A stretch of DNA of 64,000 nucleotides from Limosilactobacillus fastidiosus (GTDB lineage: Bacteria > Bacillota > Bacilli > Lactobacillales > Lactobacillaceae): the NCBI RefSeq assembly GCF_014145505.1, contig NZ_JACIUZ010000041.1, positions 124,001 to 188,000 on the forward strand, given 5' to 3'. The notes beneath the pieces are model-generated. The model searched no databases and was not told where the DNA came from. It was given only the letters and a program-made list of their open reading frames with translations. Shown in pieces: positions 17,907 through 26,652 of the stretch (position 1 is the stretch's first letter; each line of letters begins with the position of its first letter). The translations under genes and the position numbers were made by a program.

Positions 17907-19286
17907 ATGCAGGATTTGACAACAAAAAAGCTAACATTTAAGCAATACTTAGTTGTTGCTTCGCTATTATTCGGTTTATTCTTTGGTGCTGGGAACTTAA
18001 TTTTTCCCCTTCACCTCGGACAATTAGCTGGAGCCAATTGGGGCCAAGCTGCTCTGGGATTTTTAGTCACTGGAGTTTTACTTCCACTACTTTCTGTTCT
18101 TGCTATCGCCGTCACCCGAGCAGAAGGAGTTTATGATGTTGGCCGTCCACTCGGTGCGGTATTTGCCCTTGTCTTCATGGTTTTGATTCATGCGACTATC
18201 GGTCCTTTATTCGGAACACCACGGACAGCAACTGTTTCCTTCACTGTTGGGGTTGCACCTTTTGTTCCTAAGGCTGACCAAAGCTGGACTCTCTTCCTCT
18301 TCTCCGCTGTTTTCTTTGCCTTAGCTTTTGCATTCTCTTACAAAGAAAATAGTATTCTTTCTAATGTCGGTAAGGTTTTAAACCCCGTATTCCTCGCACT
18401 CTTATTCTTGGTCTTCGTCGTTGCGTTCACTAACCCTCTTGGTAATCCAGCAACTGCTCCTGTAACCAGCGCTTACACTCATGCAGCAATTACTAACGGT
18501 TTCTTAGAAGGGTACAACACAATGGATGCTCTTGCAGGTCTTGCCTTTGGTGTTACCGTTGTAACTGCAATTAAAGGGATGGGGGTTCGTCGTCCCGGGG
18601 CTGTATCAAAAGTTGTTACTAAGTCTGGTGTCTTAGCCGTTGGTGCTATCGGCTTTATCTATCTTCTCTTGATCGTTCTTGGTGCAATGTCTCTTGGTCG
18701 GTTTAAGGTCTCTCCTGATGGTGGAGTCGCCTTTAATCAATTAGTTAACGCTTATGCCGGTGCATTTGGTCAAGTCGTTTTAGCTTTCTTATTAACCGTC
18801 ACTTGTTTAACTACTGCTGTTGGGTTAGTCGCTGCGTTTGCCCAGGACTTTCATAAGCACTTTCCCAAGGTTAGCTACCACACTTGGTTAGCTCTTAGCT
18901 GTCTAGCTTCATTTCTCACGGCTAACTTTGGGTTGGATCAAATCATTGCTTGGTCAACCCCAATGCTTATGTTCCTTTACCCACTATCAATGGTCTTGAT
19001 CGTCTTATCCGTTGCTTCACCACTCTTTCACCGCGATGGCGTTGTTTACTTCTTCGTTGTCCTCTTAACTGTGGTACCAGCTCTTGGTGATATGGTGGTT
19101 GCTTTCCCAGCAGTTGTTAGTCAAAGTTCATTTGGCCTCTGGGTAGCCAATGTAAGAAGCATGTTACCACTTGCTTCAATGGGACTTTCATGGGTTGTTC
19201 CCGCTCTCGTTGGGTTGGTTGTTGGCCTCCTTGTCCACTTCTTCCGCCGTAATCGAGTTAATGTTAACCAAACGGAAGTTAATTAA
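17907..19286 (+). CDS. brnQ: Branched-chain amino acid transporter BrnQ (LIVCS family)
   Basis: This is a 459-residue membrane protein with about 12 spans. It starts with a motif typical of LIVCS carriers (FGLFFGAGNLIFPLHLG). It imports Ile, Leu and Val with Na+ or H+. The ATG at 17907 is eight bases from AGGAGG; a TTG at 17901 is too close. The Ile T-box upstream agrees with the substrate. Confidence 0.93.
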   Translation: MQDLTTKKLTFKQYLVVASLLFGLFFGAGNLIFPLHLGQLAGANWGQAALGFLVTGVLLPLLSVLAIAVTRAEGVYDVGRPLGAVFALVFMVLIHATIGPLFGTPRTATVSFTVGVAPFVPKADQSWTLFLFSAVFFALAFAFSYKENSILSNVGKVLNPVFLALLFLVFVVAFTNPLGNPATAPVTSAYTHAAITNGFLEGYNTMDALAGLAFGVTVVTAIKGMGVRRPGAVSKVVTKSGVLAVGAIGFIYLLLIVLGAMSLGRFKVSPDGGVAFNQLVNAYAGAFGQVVLAFLLTVTCLTTAVGLVAAFAQDFHKHFPKVSYHTWLALSCLASFLTANFGLDQIIAWSTPMLMFLYPLSMVLIVLSVASPLFHRDGVVYFFVVLLTVVPALGDMVVAFPAVVSQSSFGLWVANVRSMLPLASMGLSWVVPALVGLVVGLLVHFFRRNRVNVNQTEVN

Positions 19287-19300
19287 AATAGTTAAAAATT

Positions 19301-19342
19301 AAATAAAACCAGCACTGGAAATCGGTGCTGGTTTTATTTAAT
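19301..19342 (+). terminator. Terminator after brnQ
   Basis: AAATAAAACCAGCAC (19301-19315) pairs with GTGCTGGTTTTATTT (19325-19339). Confidence 0.88.
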
Positions 19343-19351
19343 TTTATATTC

Positions 19352-19460
19352 TTCGTGACCGCAATCTCCACCTAGCCATCCCGAATCGGATTGCAATTCA
19401 ATCATCATCCAAGATTCTTTAGTGCTCGATCGCTAGTCCGTCACGGATCACATTCCACTA
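19352..19460 (-). repeat. Degenerate fold-back repeat (B type)
   Basis: CGTGACCGCAATCTCC...GTCACGGATCACATTCCACTA is a decayed copy of the B-type body at 28145-28251. GTGAC/GTCAC closes it, and GCAATC with GATCGC-like arms lie inside. The left tail motif is missing. The final CTA (19458-19460) is the stop codon complement of the GH73 gene. Confidence 0.65.
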
Positions 19461-20051
19461 TTTGTCATACCTATCCAATTTAAACTTATGAATAGCGTAA
19501 ATGAGTTTATTAGCGTAGTTAGGATCGGTTGCATAGCCATTTTTTTGTAGTTCTTGGGCAGCTTTTTGGTAATCGGTATTGTTCCGTACCCCATCAAAAC
19601 GGTGATGATTATCTTTAGTACCATTCACAATTATATTGGTATGTGCTTTGATTGAATCATCCCAAGTTTGGTACACGGCAAAGTATTGAGGAATATAACG
19701 TTGCTTACCATTAATATTTTCAATGGTATACATCCGGACCTTATCCTCACCTTTATTCGCCTTCATCCCAAACAAGTTATTGTACTTATTACCAAGACGA
19801 CTATTACCCCACTGAGATTCTAGCCCCGCTTGAGCAATTGTAATACTTGCAGGAATCCCATACTTCTTTTGTTCACGCTGGGCAGCTGGAGCTACTTGGG
19901 AAATAAATTCTTGCACAGTCATATTCTGATCATGAATCTGCCGCGGATAGCCTGACAACGGACTGCTTTTTATTGTTAATCCACAAATCGTAAAAACAAT
20001 AATTAAAAAGATAACTGTAATTGCTGAAATTACTTTGGTTTCTTTTTTCAT
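19458..20051 (-). CDS. GH73 glucosaminidase (cell-wall hydrolase)
   Basis: This 197-residue protein has one N-terminal membrane segment or signal (residues 8-28) and a complete glucosaminidase domain. The predicted catalytic Glu is in ITIAQAGLESQWGNS, and the NLFGMKA and YAVYQTWDDSI motifs follow. It cleaves peptidoglycan glycan strands. There are no cell-wall binding repeats, so it is a minimal, probably membrane-tethered autolysin. Its TAG stop lies inside the head of the adjacent repeat. Confidence 0.88.
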   Translation of the reverse strand: MKKETKVISAITVIFLIIVFTICGLTIKSSPLSGYPRQIHDQNMTVQEFISQVAPAAQREQKKYGIPASITIAQAGLESQWGNSRLGNKYNNLFGMKANKGEDKVRMYTIENINGKQRYIPQYFAVYQTWDDSIKAHTNIIVNGTKDNHHRFDGVRNNTDYQKAAQELQKNGYATDPNYANKLIYAIHKFKLDRYDK

Positions 20052-20119
20052 CCTTATCCCCCCTTTAAAATTATATTTGTCGCTTATTATAAAATCTTCT
20101 TGTATTTAAGGATAAATCT

Positions 20120-20902
20120 TTAAAACTTCTTTATTAAGTTCTTTTTTATCTCATTAAAGTACTTGGTATCGGTAATTTTCATCTTTGGGAAATTCTTAAT
20201 TAAGCGCCGTTGGTTCCAAGAAAGTTGATGCTTAAACCATCGTAATCCATCACTGTCCATGATTTCAGCACGCCAGTTGACCAACCGTTGCCGTAATCTT
20301 TTTTCTTCTTCTGGGCCCGCTTCATGAATCCGCTGGTGCAAATTTTCCAATTGCTGATTAACTCGATCATCCCATTGTTTGGTAGAAATATGAAGTTTAT
20401 GAATACTGAACATGGTCAAGATCATATCTGTCCCCATAACCAAGACAATTATAACTGCTAACCAACCATGCGTTTTGGCTTCTTCCCAGTTAATTACTCG
20501 TTGGACAAATGGTTGAACAACCCTAACCAAAAAAACAACACCAATCCCCCAAAACAATGAGATCTCAGGAGCAACTCTCCCCTGAATATTTCCCTTTAAT
20601 TTGGAATAATCCCAAAGTTTCATGTGAAAAAACTTTTCCAAAAATAAACTAGCAAAATATTCAAAGATACTGGCTACGATAAAGCCAACAATAAATAGAA
20701 GAATAATATTATTCTTAACAGGTTCCGCAGTAATTAGGATCGTGGTAATGGCAAAACCATAGACTGGACAATACGGCCCAAAAAGAAAGCCACGATATGC
20801 ATAGTGGTGAGCCTTAATTGAACAGTAAAAAGTTTCCCACAACCAGCCAACCACTGAATAAGTAAAAAACAAGACAATAATTTCTGATAACGAGTAATGC
20901 AT
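20120..20902 (-). CDS. CmpB-family putative ABC-transporter permease (membrane protein)
   Basis: This 260-residue protein has several N-terminal transmembrane helices starting FFTYSVVGWLWETFYCS, and RGFLFGPYCPVYG, the conserved signature of the CmpB/PF06541 family. A cytosolic charged C-terminal part (about residue 165 onward) may be coiled coil. The transport role is only a family label, and no partner ATPase with a matching context is seen. The ABC-F gene upstream is a translation-type ATPase. Confidence 0.65.
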   Translation of the reverse strand: MHYSLSEIIVLFFTYSVVGWLWETFYCSIKAHHYAYRGFLFGPYCPVYGFAITTILITAEPVKNNIILLFIVGFIVASIFEYFASLFLEKFFHMKLWDYSKLKGNIQGRVAPEISLFWGIGVVFLVRVVQPFVQRVINWEEAKTHGWLAVIIVLVMGTDMILTMFSIHKLHISTKQWDDRVNQQLENLHQRIHEAGPEEEKRLRQRLVNWRAEIMDSDGLRWFKHQLSWNQRRLIKNFPKMKITDTKYFNEIKKNLIKKF

Positions 20903-20944
20903 GTTCCAAAATTCTCCTTTCGTTAATCAGCGGTTTATACTTTT

Positions 20945-22486
20945 TTATTTTAAACTAAGCTTTTCCACGTTCAGGATCTTATCAAGCCAGCCTTCATAAA
21001 AACTTTGTTCGTGACTAACCAAAATTAAATTTCCCGGGAAATTTTGAAGAGCTGTCTTTAACCCCTCTTTAGTTTCATCATCAAGGTGGTTCGTTGGTTC
21101 ATCCATGATCAGAAAATTCGACGGTGTTAACTCTAAAATTGCTAGTTTAACCTTGGTTTGTTCCCCACCAGAAAGTAAACGAAGAGGTTTCATAGTATTT
21201 GCCGCATTAATTCCAGCCCGTGCTAACCTCTGCCGGATAGTTTTCGGCTGCATTGTTGGAAACATATTTTGAATTGTTTGCAATGGTGTTAATGAAGGAT
21301 CATTCCATTCTAGATCCTGATCAAAGTAATTAACCCGAGCAGATGGGGAAAAGGTTGCCATTCCTCCTAATGCGGGAATTTTCTTTAAAATCGACTTAAT
21401 TAAAGTCGATTTACCAACCCCATTAAATCCCGTAAAGAGAAGTTTTTCTCCCATCGTCATTGAAAACGTAACTGGTGCAAGCAGTGGGTGACCATACCCA
21501 ACAGAGAGTTTTTCTACCCGAAGTGCATTGGCAGATCCAGTATTTTCATACGGAAAATTAAAGGTAGCTTTTAAGTTATCTGCAGGTGGGTCAATCCGCT
21601 TCATTCGTGCCAGCATCTTTTCTCGTGACTTAGCCATTGTGGACTTAGAACCCGCCTTGTTTTTCCGAATGAACCGTTCAGCCTTTTCAATTACGACCTG
21701 TTGTTTCTCGTATTCACGTTCTTGAGTTTCCTTTCGCTCTTCCTTTTGCCGCATCGCTTGTTCAAAGCTTCCCCGATACTTGGTAATTTTCCCAAAGGCC
21801 ACGTCACAAATTGTATTCGTCACTTGTTCCAAGAAATCATAGTCGTGAGAAATAATCATCGCTGCGCCCTCAAAGTCATTTAAATAGTTAATCAACCATT
21901 CAATGTGGGCAGTATCCAGGTAGTTTGTCGGTTCATCCAGTAGGATTACATCAGGTTTTTCAAGTAACATCTTTGCCAAAATGATCTTGGAGCGTTGACC
22001 ACCACTCATTTCGGAAACAACGTGGTCCTTACCGATTTCGGTTAAACCTAATCCATTCATTACTCGCTCAACTTCTGTTTCAATATCGTAGAAGTTATGA
22101 GCGTCCAATTGTTCTTGAAGCCGACCTGCTTTGGTTAATAGCTCATTGTCCATCTTTTGTGCATATTCTTCATACAGCTTGTTCATCCGGTCATTGATCT
22201 CATATAGGTCCGAAAAGGCAGTATGGAGAAACTTAATCAACGTCATCCCTTTAGGAATATCAACATACTGATCTAGGTAACCGATCTTAACGTTTTTTGC
22301 CCAAGTTACCGTCCCAGAAACCGGGAGAACCTTCCCAATTAAAATTTTGATTAAGGTACTCTTTCCGGCACCGTTTTGACCAACAATCCCCATGTGTTCG
22401 TGTTTCTCAAGTTGAAAACTTGCATCGTCATAGAGTTGCTTATCTGCATAACTCATTGTCAATCCCTTGACATCTAATACTGCCAT
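20945..22486 (-). CDS. ABC-F family ATPase (translation factor type)
   Basis: This 513-residue soluble protein has two ABC domains and no membrane spans. Walker A motifs are GQNGAGKST and GFNGVGKST. Signatures are MSGGQRSKIILAKMLL and LSGGEQTKVKLAIL. Walker B motifs are VILLDEPTNYLD and FLIMDEPTNHLD. The 70-residue charged linker between the domains (ERKETQEREYEKQQ onward) is the ABC-F P-site tRNA interaction motif. It probably acts on stalled or idle ribosomes. Resistance to antibiotics cannot be claimed from sequence. Confidence 0.85.
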   Translation of the reverse strand: MAVLDVKGLTMSYADKQLYDDASFQLEKHEHMGIVGQNGAGKSTLIKILIGKVLPVSGTVTWAKNVKIGYLDQYVDIPKGMTLIKFLHTAFSDLYEINDRMNKLYEEYAQKMDNELLTKAGRLQEQLDAHNFYDIETEVERVMNGLGLTEIGKDHVVSEMSGGQRSKIILAKMLLEKPDVILLDEPTNYLDTAHIEWLINYLNDFEGAAMIISHDYDFLEQVTNTICDVAFGKITKYRGSFEQAMRQKEERKETQEREYEKQQVVIEKAERFIRKNKAGSKSTMAKSREKMLARMKRIDPPADNLKATFNFPYENTGSANALRVEKLSVGYGHPLLAPVTFSMTMGEKLLFTGFNGVGKSTLIKSILKKIPALGGMATFSPSARVNYFDQDLEWNDPSLTPLQTIQNMFPTMQPKTIRQRLARAGINAANTMKPLRLLSGGEQTKVKLAILELTPSNFLIMDEPTNHLDDETKEGLKTALQNFPGNLILVSHEQSFYEGWLDKILNVEKLSLK

Positions 22487-22587
22487 GTCTTTTCTCTCCT
22501 CATTTTTTGCCGTTTAAACTGGTTAATATGGTAACACAAATCAAATTTCCCTCCAAACTAATTAATCAAAGAAGTCTCTTTTTCACC

Positions 22588-22810
22588 TTGACATCCAGAT
22601 TCTCCTTCGCTAAACTATAGACAAATCTTATATGAACGGGAGAAAGTTAAATGATTAAGTCTCACACTATTAAGTTAAATACTTGGCAAAGCCGGTAGTT
22701 TGGGTTGAGTTCGTCATGGATGCAACCTGAGATGACAGATTGCATCCGTGCCGGCTGAGAAGTAATCATTTATTCAGTCTGCATGGATCCTACATGCAGA
22801 CTTTTCTTTT
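22588..22810 (+). promoter_or_regulatory. Unassigned structured leader (riboswitch-like) of the TrpXYZ-type operon
   Basis: The promoter TTGACA (22588-22593)/TAAACT (22611-22616) has a 17-base spacer. The leader folds as a closing stem AAATGATTA (22649-22657) with TAATCATTT (22763-22771). A symmetric AG/AG loop follows, then TCTCA (22660-22664) with TGAGA (22756-22760), and GCCGG (22691-22695) with CCGGC (22751-22755). Inside, GGATGCAA (22718-22725) pairs with TTGCATCC (22740-22747). Alternative or pseudoknot pairings are GGTTG/CAACC (22703-22707, 22723-22727) and GTCAT/ATGAC (22713-22717, 22732-22736). The terminator AGTCTGCATG/CATGCAGACT (22776-22802) plus T-run follows four bases later. 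No T-box core or known aptamer consensus is visible to me. Confidence 0.65.
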
Positions 22811-22875
22811 GCTTAAAAAGCGGGAGGCCATTTGCATGTGGTTTCCCGTTTTTCTTTAGAAAGGAAGTTTTACTT

Positions 22876-23865
22876 ATGAAAAGGATGTACACGGTGATTG
22901 TCCTCCTCCTTGGTTTTCTAGGGATTGCCTTTTTTACTGAAAATCACGGTACTACCAAGCAGCAGATTCCCAAAGTTGGCGTACTAACGTTAATGCACCA
23001 CCCAGCTTTGGACCAAATTTATAAGGGCTTTATTGATGAGCTAGCTAAAGAAGGTTACCATAACGGTAAAAATATTAAAATTGAGTATGAGAACGCTAAT
23101 GGTGACCAAAGTAATCTTAAAACCATGGCCAACACTTTAACTAATAACAATCCAACGGTCCTCTTCGGAATCACTACCCCTGCCTCACAAGCATTAGCAA
23201 ATTCAACTAATAAAATACCGATTATTCTTGGTGCAGTTTCAAATCCTCAAGGCGCTGGATTAGTTAAGAATAACCGTCATCCAGGTGGTAACATTAGCGG
23301 TGTTTCTGACCTAGCACCAGTTCACCAGCAACTAACTCTAATTAAACAGTTTGTCCCTAAAATTAAAACGCTCGGTGTCATCTATACCTCAAATGATAGT
23401 TCTGGAGTAACTGGCTATCACCAAATTGCCCGTGAATGCAAGAAAATGCACATCCCGCTTAAAGCCTATTCAATCTCAAATAGTAATGATTTGAACCAGG
23501 TTTCCCAACAGATGTTAAGTAAAGTCGATGCTGTAATTGTTCCAACGGACAATACAGTCGCCGGGGCAATGCAAACGCTAGTTAAAAATGCGAATGTGGT
23601 AAATAAGCCAATCTTCCCAGCTACCGATACAATGGTTAAGCAGGGTGGTGTGGCCACCTATAGTGTTAACCAATATAAGCTTGGTGTAATGAGTGCCAAA
23701 ATGACCGTCAAAGTCCTCAAAGGGAAGAAGGTTGGTAACATGCCAATCGAATACGTTCAACACGGTGAACCAGTTCTTAATATTAAACAGGCACAGAAAC
23801 TCCACCTGCAAATTCCTACCCATTTCGAACATGAAGCACAGACAAAGGGGGAAGTATACAAATGA
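22876..23865 (+). CDS. ABC transporter substrate-binding protein (TrpX-like)
   Basis: This 329-residue PF04392-type binding protein has an N-terminal hydrophobic signal/anchor (residues 4-20). Typical motifs are PKVGVLTLMHHPALD, GITTPASQALAN, GAVSNPQGAGLV, NISGVSD and VDAVIVPTDNT. Members are predicted aromatic amino acid binding proteins. The ATG at 22876 follows AAAGGAAG; the longer reading from 22783 would run through the leader terminator. Three genes follow one another with 4-8 base overlaps (binding protein, permease, ATPase). Confidence 0.8.
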   Translation: MKRMYTVIVLLLGFLGIAFFTENHGTTKQQIPKVGVLTLMHHPALDQIYKGFIDELAKEGYHNGKNIKIEYENANGDQSNLKTMANTLTNNNPTVLFGITTPASQALANSTNKIPIILGAVSNPQGAGLVKNNRHPGGNISGVSDLAPVHQQLTLIKQFVPKIKTLGVIYTSNDSSGVTGYHQIARECKKMHIPLKAYSISNSNDLNQVSQQMLSKVDAVIVPTDNTVAGAMQTLVKNANVVNKPIFPATDTMVKQGGVATYSVNQYKLGVMSAKMTVKVLKGKKVGNMPIEYVQHGEPVLNIKQAQKLHLQIPTHFEHEAQTKGEVYK

Positions 23866-24761
23866 ATTTAATCGTTTCAGCTATTGGTCAAGGTCTTCTT
23901 TGGGCCCTCCTTGGTCTCGGCCTTTACCTAACATTTAGGATCTTAGATTTTGCTGACATGACTGTTGAAGGAACCTTTCCTCTGGGAGCCGCTACCGCAG
24001 TTACCGCCATCGCCAACGGCATCAACCCTTTTCTCGCAACCTTATTAGCAATCGGGGCCGGAATGATTGCCGGGTTAATTACTGGTCTCCTTTATACCAA
24101 AGGAAAAATCCCCAGCCTTTTAGCTGGAATTTTAACTATGACCGCGATTTACTCCGTTGATTTACGAATCATGGGAAAGTCTAATATCTCATTAATAGGA
24201 AAGCCCACTCTCTTTAATGGCAGTTTTCTTCGCAGTCTTCCACAATTCTTTGATAGTGTAACTGTTGGTTTAATTGTCATTTTCGTTATTACCGTTTTGA
24301 TGATGCTCTTCTTAGCAACAGACTATGGTCAAGGGTTTATTGCGACCGGTGATAACCCGATAATGGCAAAGTCACTGGGGATTCATACAGATTCAATGAT
24401 TAACATTGGTTTAATGGTTTCAAACGGAATGGTAGCTCTCTGCGGTGCTTTAGTGGCCCAAAGTAATGGTTACGCTGATGTGAATATGGGGATCGGCACA
24501 ATCGTTATTGCCTTGGCTTCAATCATCATTGGTGAAGTGGCCTTCGGTGATCTAACTCTTAACCAGCGGTTGGTTGCGGTTACCCTTGGTTCCATTATTT
24601 ATCGCCTAATCCTGTTGGCGGTCTTACAACTAGGATTCTCCGCCAACGACCTCAACCTGATTTCATCGATTGTTCTTGCAATCTGTATGATGCTACCACA
24701 AGTTGAAAAATTCGTTAACTTAAGAAAAACAGTCGTTAAGGGGGTGCAACCTCATGAGTAA
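23862..24761 (+). CDS. ABC transporter permease (TrpY-like)
   Basis: This 299-residue permease is of the branched-chain/TrpY type. It starts VSAIGQGLLWALLGLGLYLTF and has FADMTVEGTFPLGAA, which is characteristic. About eight to nine membrane segments are visible. It overlaps the binding-protein stop by four bases (ATGA). It should form the channel of the importer. Confidence 0.82.
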   Translation: MNLIVSAIGQGLLWALLGLGLYLTFRILDFADMTVEGTFPLGAATAVTAIANGINPFLATLLAIGAGMIAGLITGLLYTKGKIPSLLAGILTMTAIYSVDLRIMGKSNISLIGKPTLFNGSFLRSLPQFFDSVTVGLIVIFVITVLMMLFLATDYGQGFIATGDNPIMAKSLGIHTDSMINIGLMVSNGMVALCGALVAQSNGYADVNMGIGTIVIALASIIIGEVAFGDLTLNQRLVAVTLGSIIYRLILLAVLQLGFSANDLNLISSIVLAICMMLPQVEKFVNLRKTVVKGVQPHE

Positions 24762-25518
24762 ATCAATCTTGGAACTAAAAGATGTTAAAACCATCGTTAA
24801 TAAGGGAACCGCAAACGAGACTACGATCCTTAAAGGAATTAACCTTAAAATTAACGAAGGTGACTTCATTACCATTGTTGGAACTAATGGGGCTGGTAAA
24901 TCCACCCTGTTCAACGTTATTGGTGGCAACTTGCATGCTGATAGTGGTCAAATTCTCCATAACGGTAAAGATATTACCAGTTCAACCGAAGAACAACGAA
25001 CAACCTTTCTCGCCCGCGTTTTTCAGGATCCTAAATTAGGAACCGCTCCCCGGATGACAGTTGCGGAAAATATGCTTTTAGCAACAAAACGTGGTGAAAA
25101 ACGACACCTCTTCCTACGAAAACTAAAGCAAAACATGGAACGTTTCACTAAACTTGCGGCAACCATGAACAATGGTCTCGAAAACCGAATGACTACGGCA
25201 ACTGGTGCTCTTTCAGGTGGTCAGCGTCAAGCCCTTAGCTTCCTCATGGCAACCCTAAAGCGTCCTGACATCCTGCTACTAGATGAACACACCGCAGCCC
25301 TTGACCCGCATACCAGCTTAAACTTACTCCACGCAACTAATGAACGGATCAACCAGGATCACCTTACCGCACTTATGATCACCCACCATTTAGAGGATGC
25401 CATCACCTACGGGAACCGGCTAATCGTCTTAAAGGATGGTCAAATAAAGGCTGATATTACAGGCGATGAAAAGCGTCAACTCAATACTGATAAGCTTTAT
25501 TCATATTTTGAAGATTAG
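24754..25518 (+). CDS. ABC transporter ATP-binding protein (TrpZ-like)
   Basis: This is a 254-residue ATPase with Walker A GTNGAGKST, signature LSGGQRQALSFLMA and Walker B DILLLDEHTAALD (His where many have Pro). It starts inside the last codons of the permease gene (eight-base overlap). It energises import of the unknown, possibly aromatic amino acid, substrate. It is followed by a terminator. Confidence 0.85.
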   Translation: MSKSILELKDVKTIVNKGTANETTILKGINLKINEGDFITIVGTNGAGKSTLFNVIGGNLHADSGQILHNGKDITSSTEEQRTTFLARVFQDPKLGTAPRMTVAENMLLATKRGEKRHLFLRKLKQNMERFTKLAATMNNGLENRMTTATGALSGGQRQALSFLMATLKRPDILLLDEHTAALDPHTSLNLLHATNERINQDHLTALMITHHLEDAITYGNRLIVLKDGQIKADITGDEKRQLNTDKLYSYFED

Positions 25519-25526
25519 CTCTTGAT

Positions 25527-25575
25527 AACATTCCAAAATTGATATATTTTAAACATATCAATTTTGGAATGTTTA
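25527..25575 (+). terminator. Terminator after the ABC operon
   Basis: A perfect 19-bp stem AACATTCCAAAATTGATAT (25527-25545) pairs with 25555-25573. Its AT-rich arms and the start of the cadD-like unit so close by leave room for an operator function too. Confidence 0.75.
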
Positions 25576-25595
25576 ATTTTAAAGGAGCTTTTACT

Positions 25596-26156
25596 ATGAA
25601 CTGGTGGATTATTCTGATCACCTTCCTCGCTGTTAACCTAGATTTCTTTGTGATCCTTCTCCTTCTTCTTAACCGCTATAAAATAAGGGATGTAATTATT
25701 GGCTATATCATTGGTCTGATAATTTTAATCACGATCAGTTTCCTTATCGGTAAATTGTTGGGACTCTTTCTTCCCGAGTGGGTACTTGGTTTTCTTGGTA
25801 TTTTACCAATTTACATGGCTCTTCATGATAATGATGAGGAGTTCAACGGTAAAACCAATACCCGTCCGATACTTACCACACTGATCACATATTTAGCCGT
25901 TTGTTCTGGTTGTAACCTTTCCGTCTTCCTTCCCATCCTTACCGGTCTTTCATATAGCCAGTTTTTATTAACTATCCCATTCGTTATCATCTTAGCAATC
26001 ATTGCGGTAATTATCATTAAGTTAGTCGGTAACTTACTGTTAGTTAACCGGTTAATGGAACGTTACAGTGAAATCTTAATGAAAGTAATTTATATTGGTG
26101 TTGGTTTGTACGTCTTCTGGGATAGTGACCTTATTCGTCACCTTTTCAAGCTTTGA
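25596..26156 (+). CDS. CadD-family cation transporter-like membrane protein
   Basis: This 186-residue, multi-span membrane protein starts MNWWIILITFLAVNLDFFVIL, the N-terminal pattern of PF03596 (CadD cadmium resistance). The second half has VCSGCNLSVFLPIL where family members usually have a GADN-like motif, so it has an added CxxC. The start is supported by AAAGGAGC. An ArsR repressor gene lies 41 bases downstream, as in metal-resistance loci. The ion is inferred: Zn, Cd or Co. Confidence 0.72.
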   Translation: MNWWIILITFLAVNLDFFVILLLLLNRYKIRDVIIGYIIGLIILITISFLIGKLLGLFLPEWVLGFLGILPIYMALHDNDEEFNGKTNTRPILTTLITYLAVCSGCNLSVFLPILTGLSYSQFLLTIPFVIILAIIAVIIIKLVGNLLLVNRLMERYSEILMKVIYIGVGLYVFWDSDLIRHLFKL

Positions 26157-26158
26157 TA

Positions 26159-26199
26159 TAATATTAACAAATCACCTCATTGAAAGGAGCGTTAATATT
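26159..26199 (+). repeat. Inverted repeat around the ArsR ribosome binding site
   Basis: AATATTAAC (26159-26167) and GTTAATATT (26191-26199) are perfect 9-base arms. The Shine-Dalgarno AAAGGAG lies in the loop and the TTG start at the end of the right arm. It could be a regulator site or an mRNA hairpin limiting translation. Confidence 0.55.
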
Positions 26200-26527
26200 G
26201 ACCCCCACCTCAAAACTAATTGATGAAGCCACGAAAATCTATAAGGTCTTAAGTAATAGTACAAGAATTAAAATTCTTTATTACCTTCGTTACCAACATC
26301 AGGAAGTAAATGTCAAAACAATAGTCAGCGATCTTGGTCTTGCACAACCGATCATTTCAAAGCAATTACATATTCTTTACCGCTACCAATTAGTCTGTAA
26401 AAGAAAAGAAGGCACCCAAGTCTTTTACCTCTTGGATGACCCTCACGTTGTTGACATGATTGACGATATGTTAAATCACGTTAAACATGAAATTAAGGGT
26501 GAACCACACCCAAAGAATATGCATTAA
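26198..26527 (+). CDS. ArsR-family repressor with CzrA-type metal site
   Basis: This is a 109-residue winged-helix regulator. A TTG at 26198 is chosen since AAAGGAG lies seven bases upstream. The DNA-binding helix is around residues 38-62. The C-terminal helix has Asp81, His83, His94 and His97, exactly the D-x-H...H-x-x-H spacing of the alpha-5 Zn2+/Co2+ site of CzrA and SmtB. The cysteine cluster of CadC is absent (only Cys67). I infer a zinc/cobalt sensor controlling the CadD-like gene. Confidence 0.8.
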   Translation: MTPTSKLIDEATKIYKVLSNSTRIKILYYLRYQHQEVNVKTIVSDLGLAQPIISKQLHILYRYQLVCKRKEGTQVFYLLDDPHVVDMIDDMLNHVKHEIKGEPHPKNMH

Positions 26528-26652
26528 AAAAGCTAAGAACTCGCCTAAACTTCGAACTTTTCTTTATTTCATACTATTCTTCTCATCATAATTTGCTTTT
26601 TCTTGCCCGCTCCATGTAAAATAATCATTTGGATTTTAAATGGAGGAACAAG

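Noticed and set aside
20945-22486. ABC-F antibiotic resistance factor
   Set aside because: The double ABC and linker prove ABC-F, but nothing in the sequence separates housekeeping from resistance types.
22588-22875. Tryptophan T-box upstream of the TrpXYZ-like genes
   Set aside because: No GGGTGGTACC-type core, AGTA loop or specifier loop is present; only the terminator is similar.
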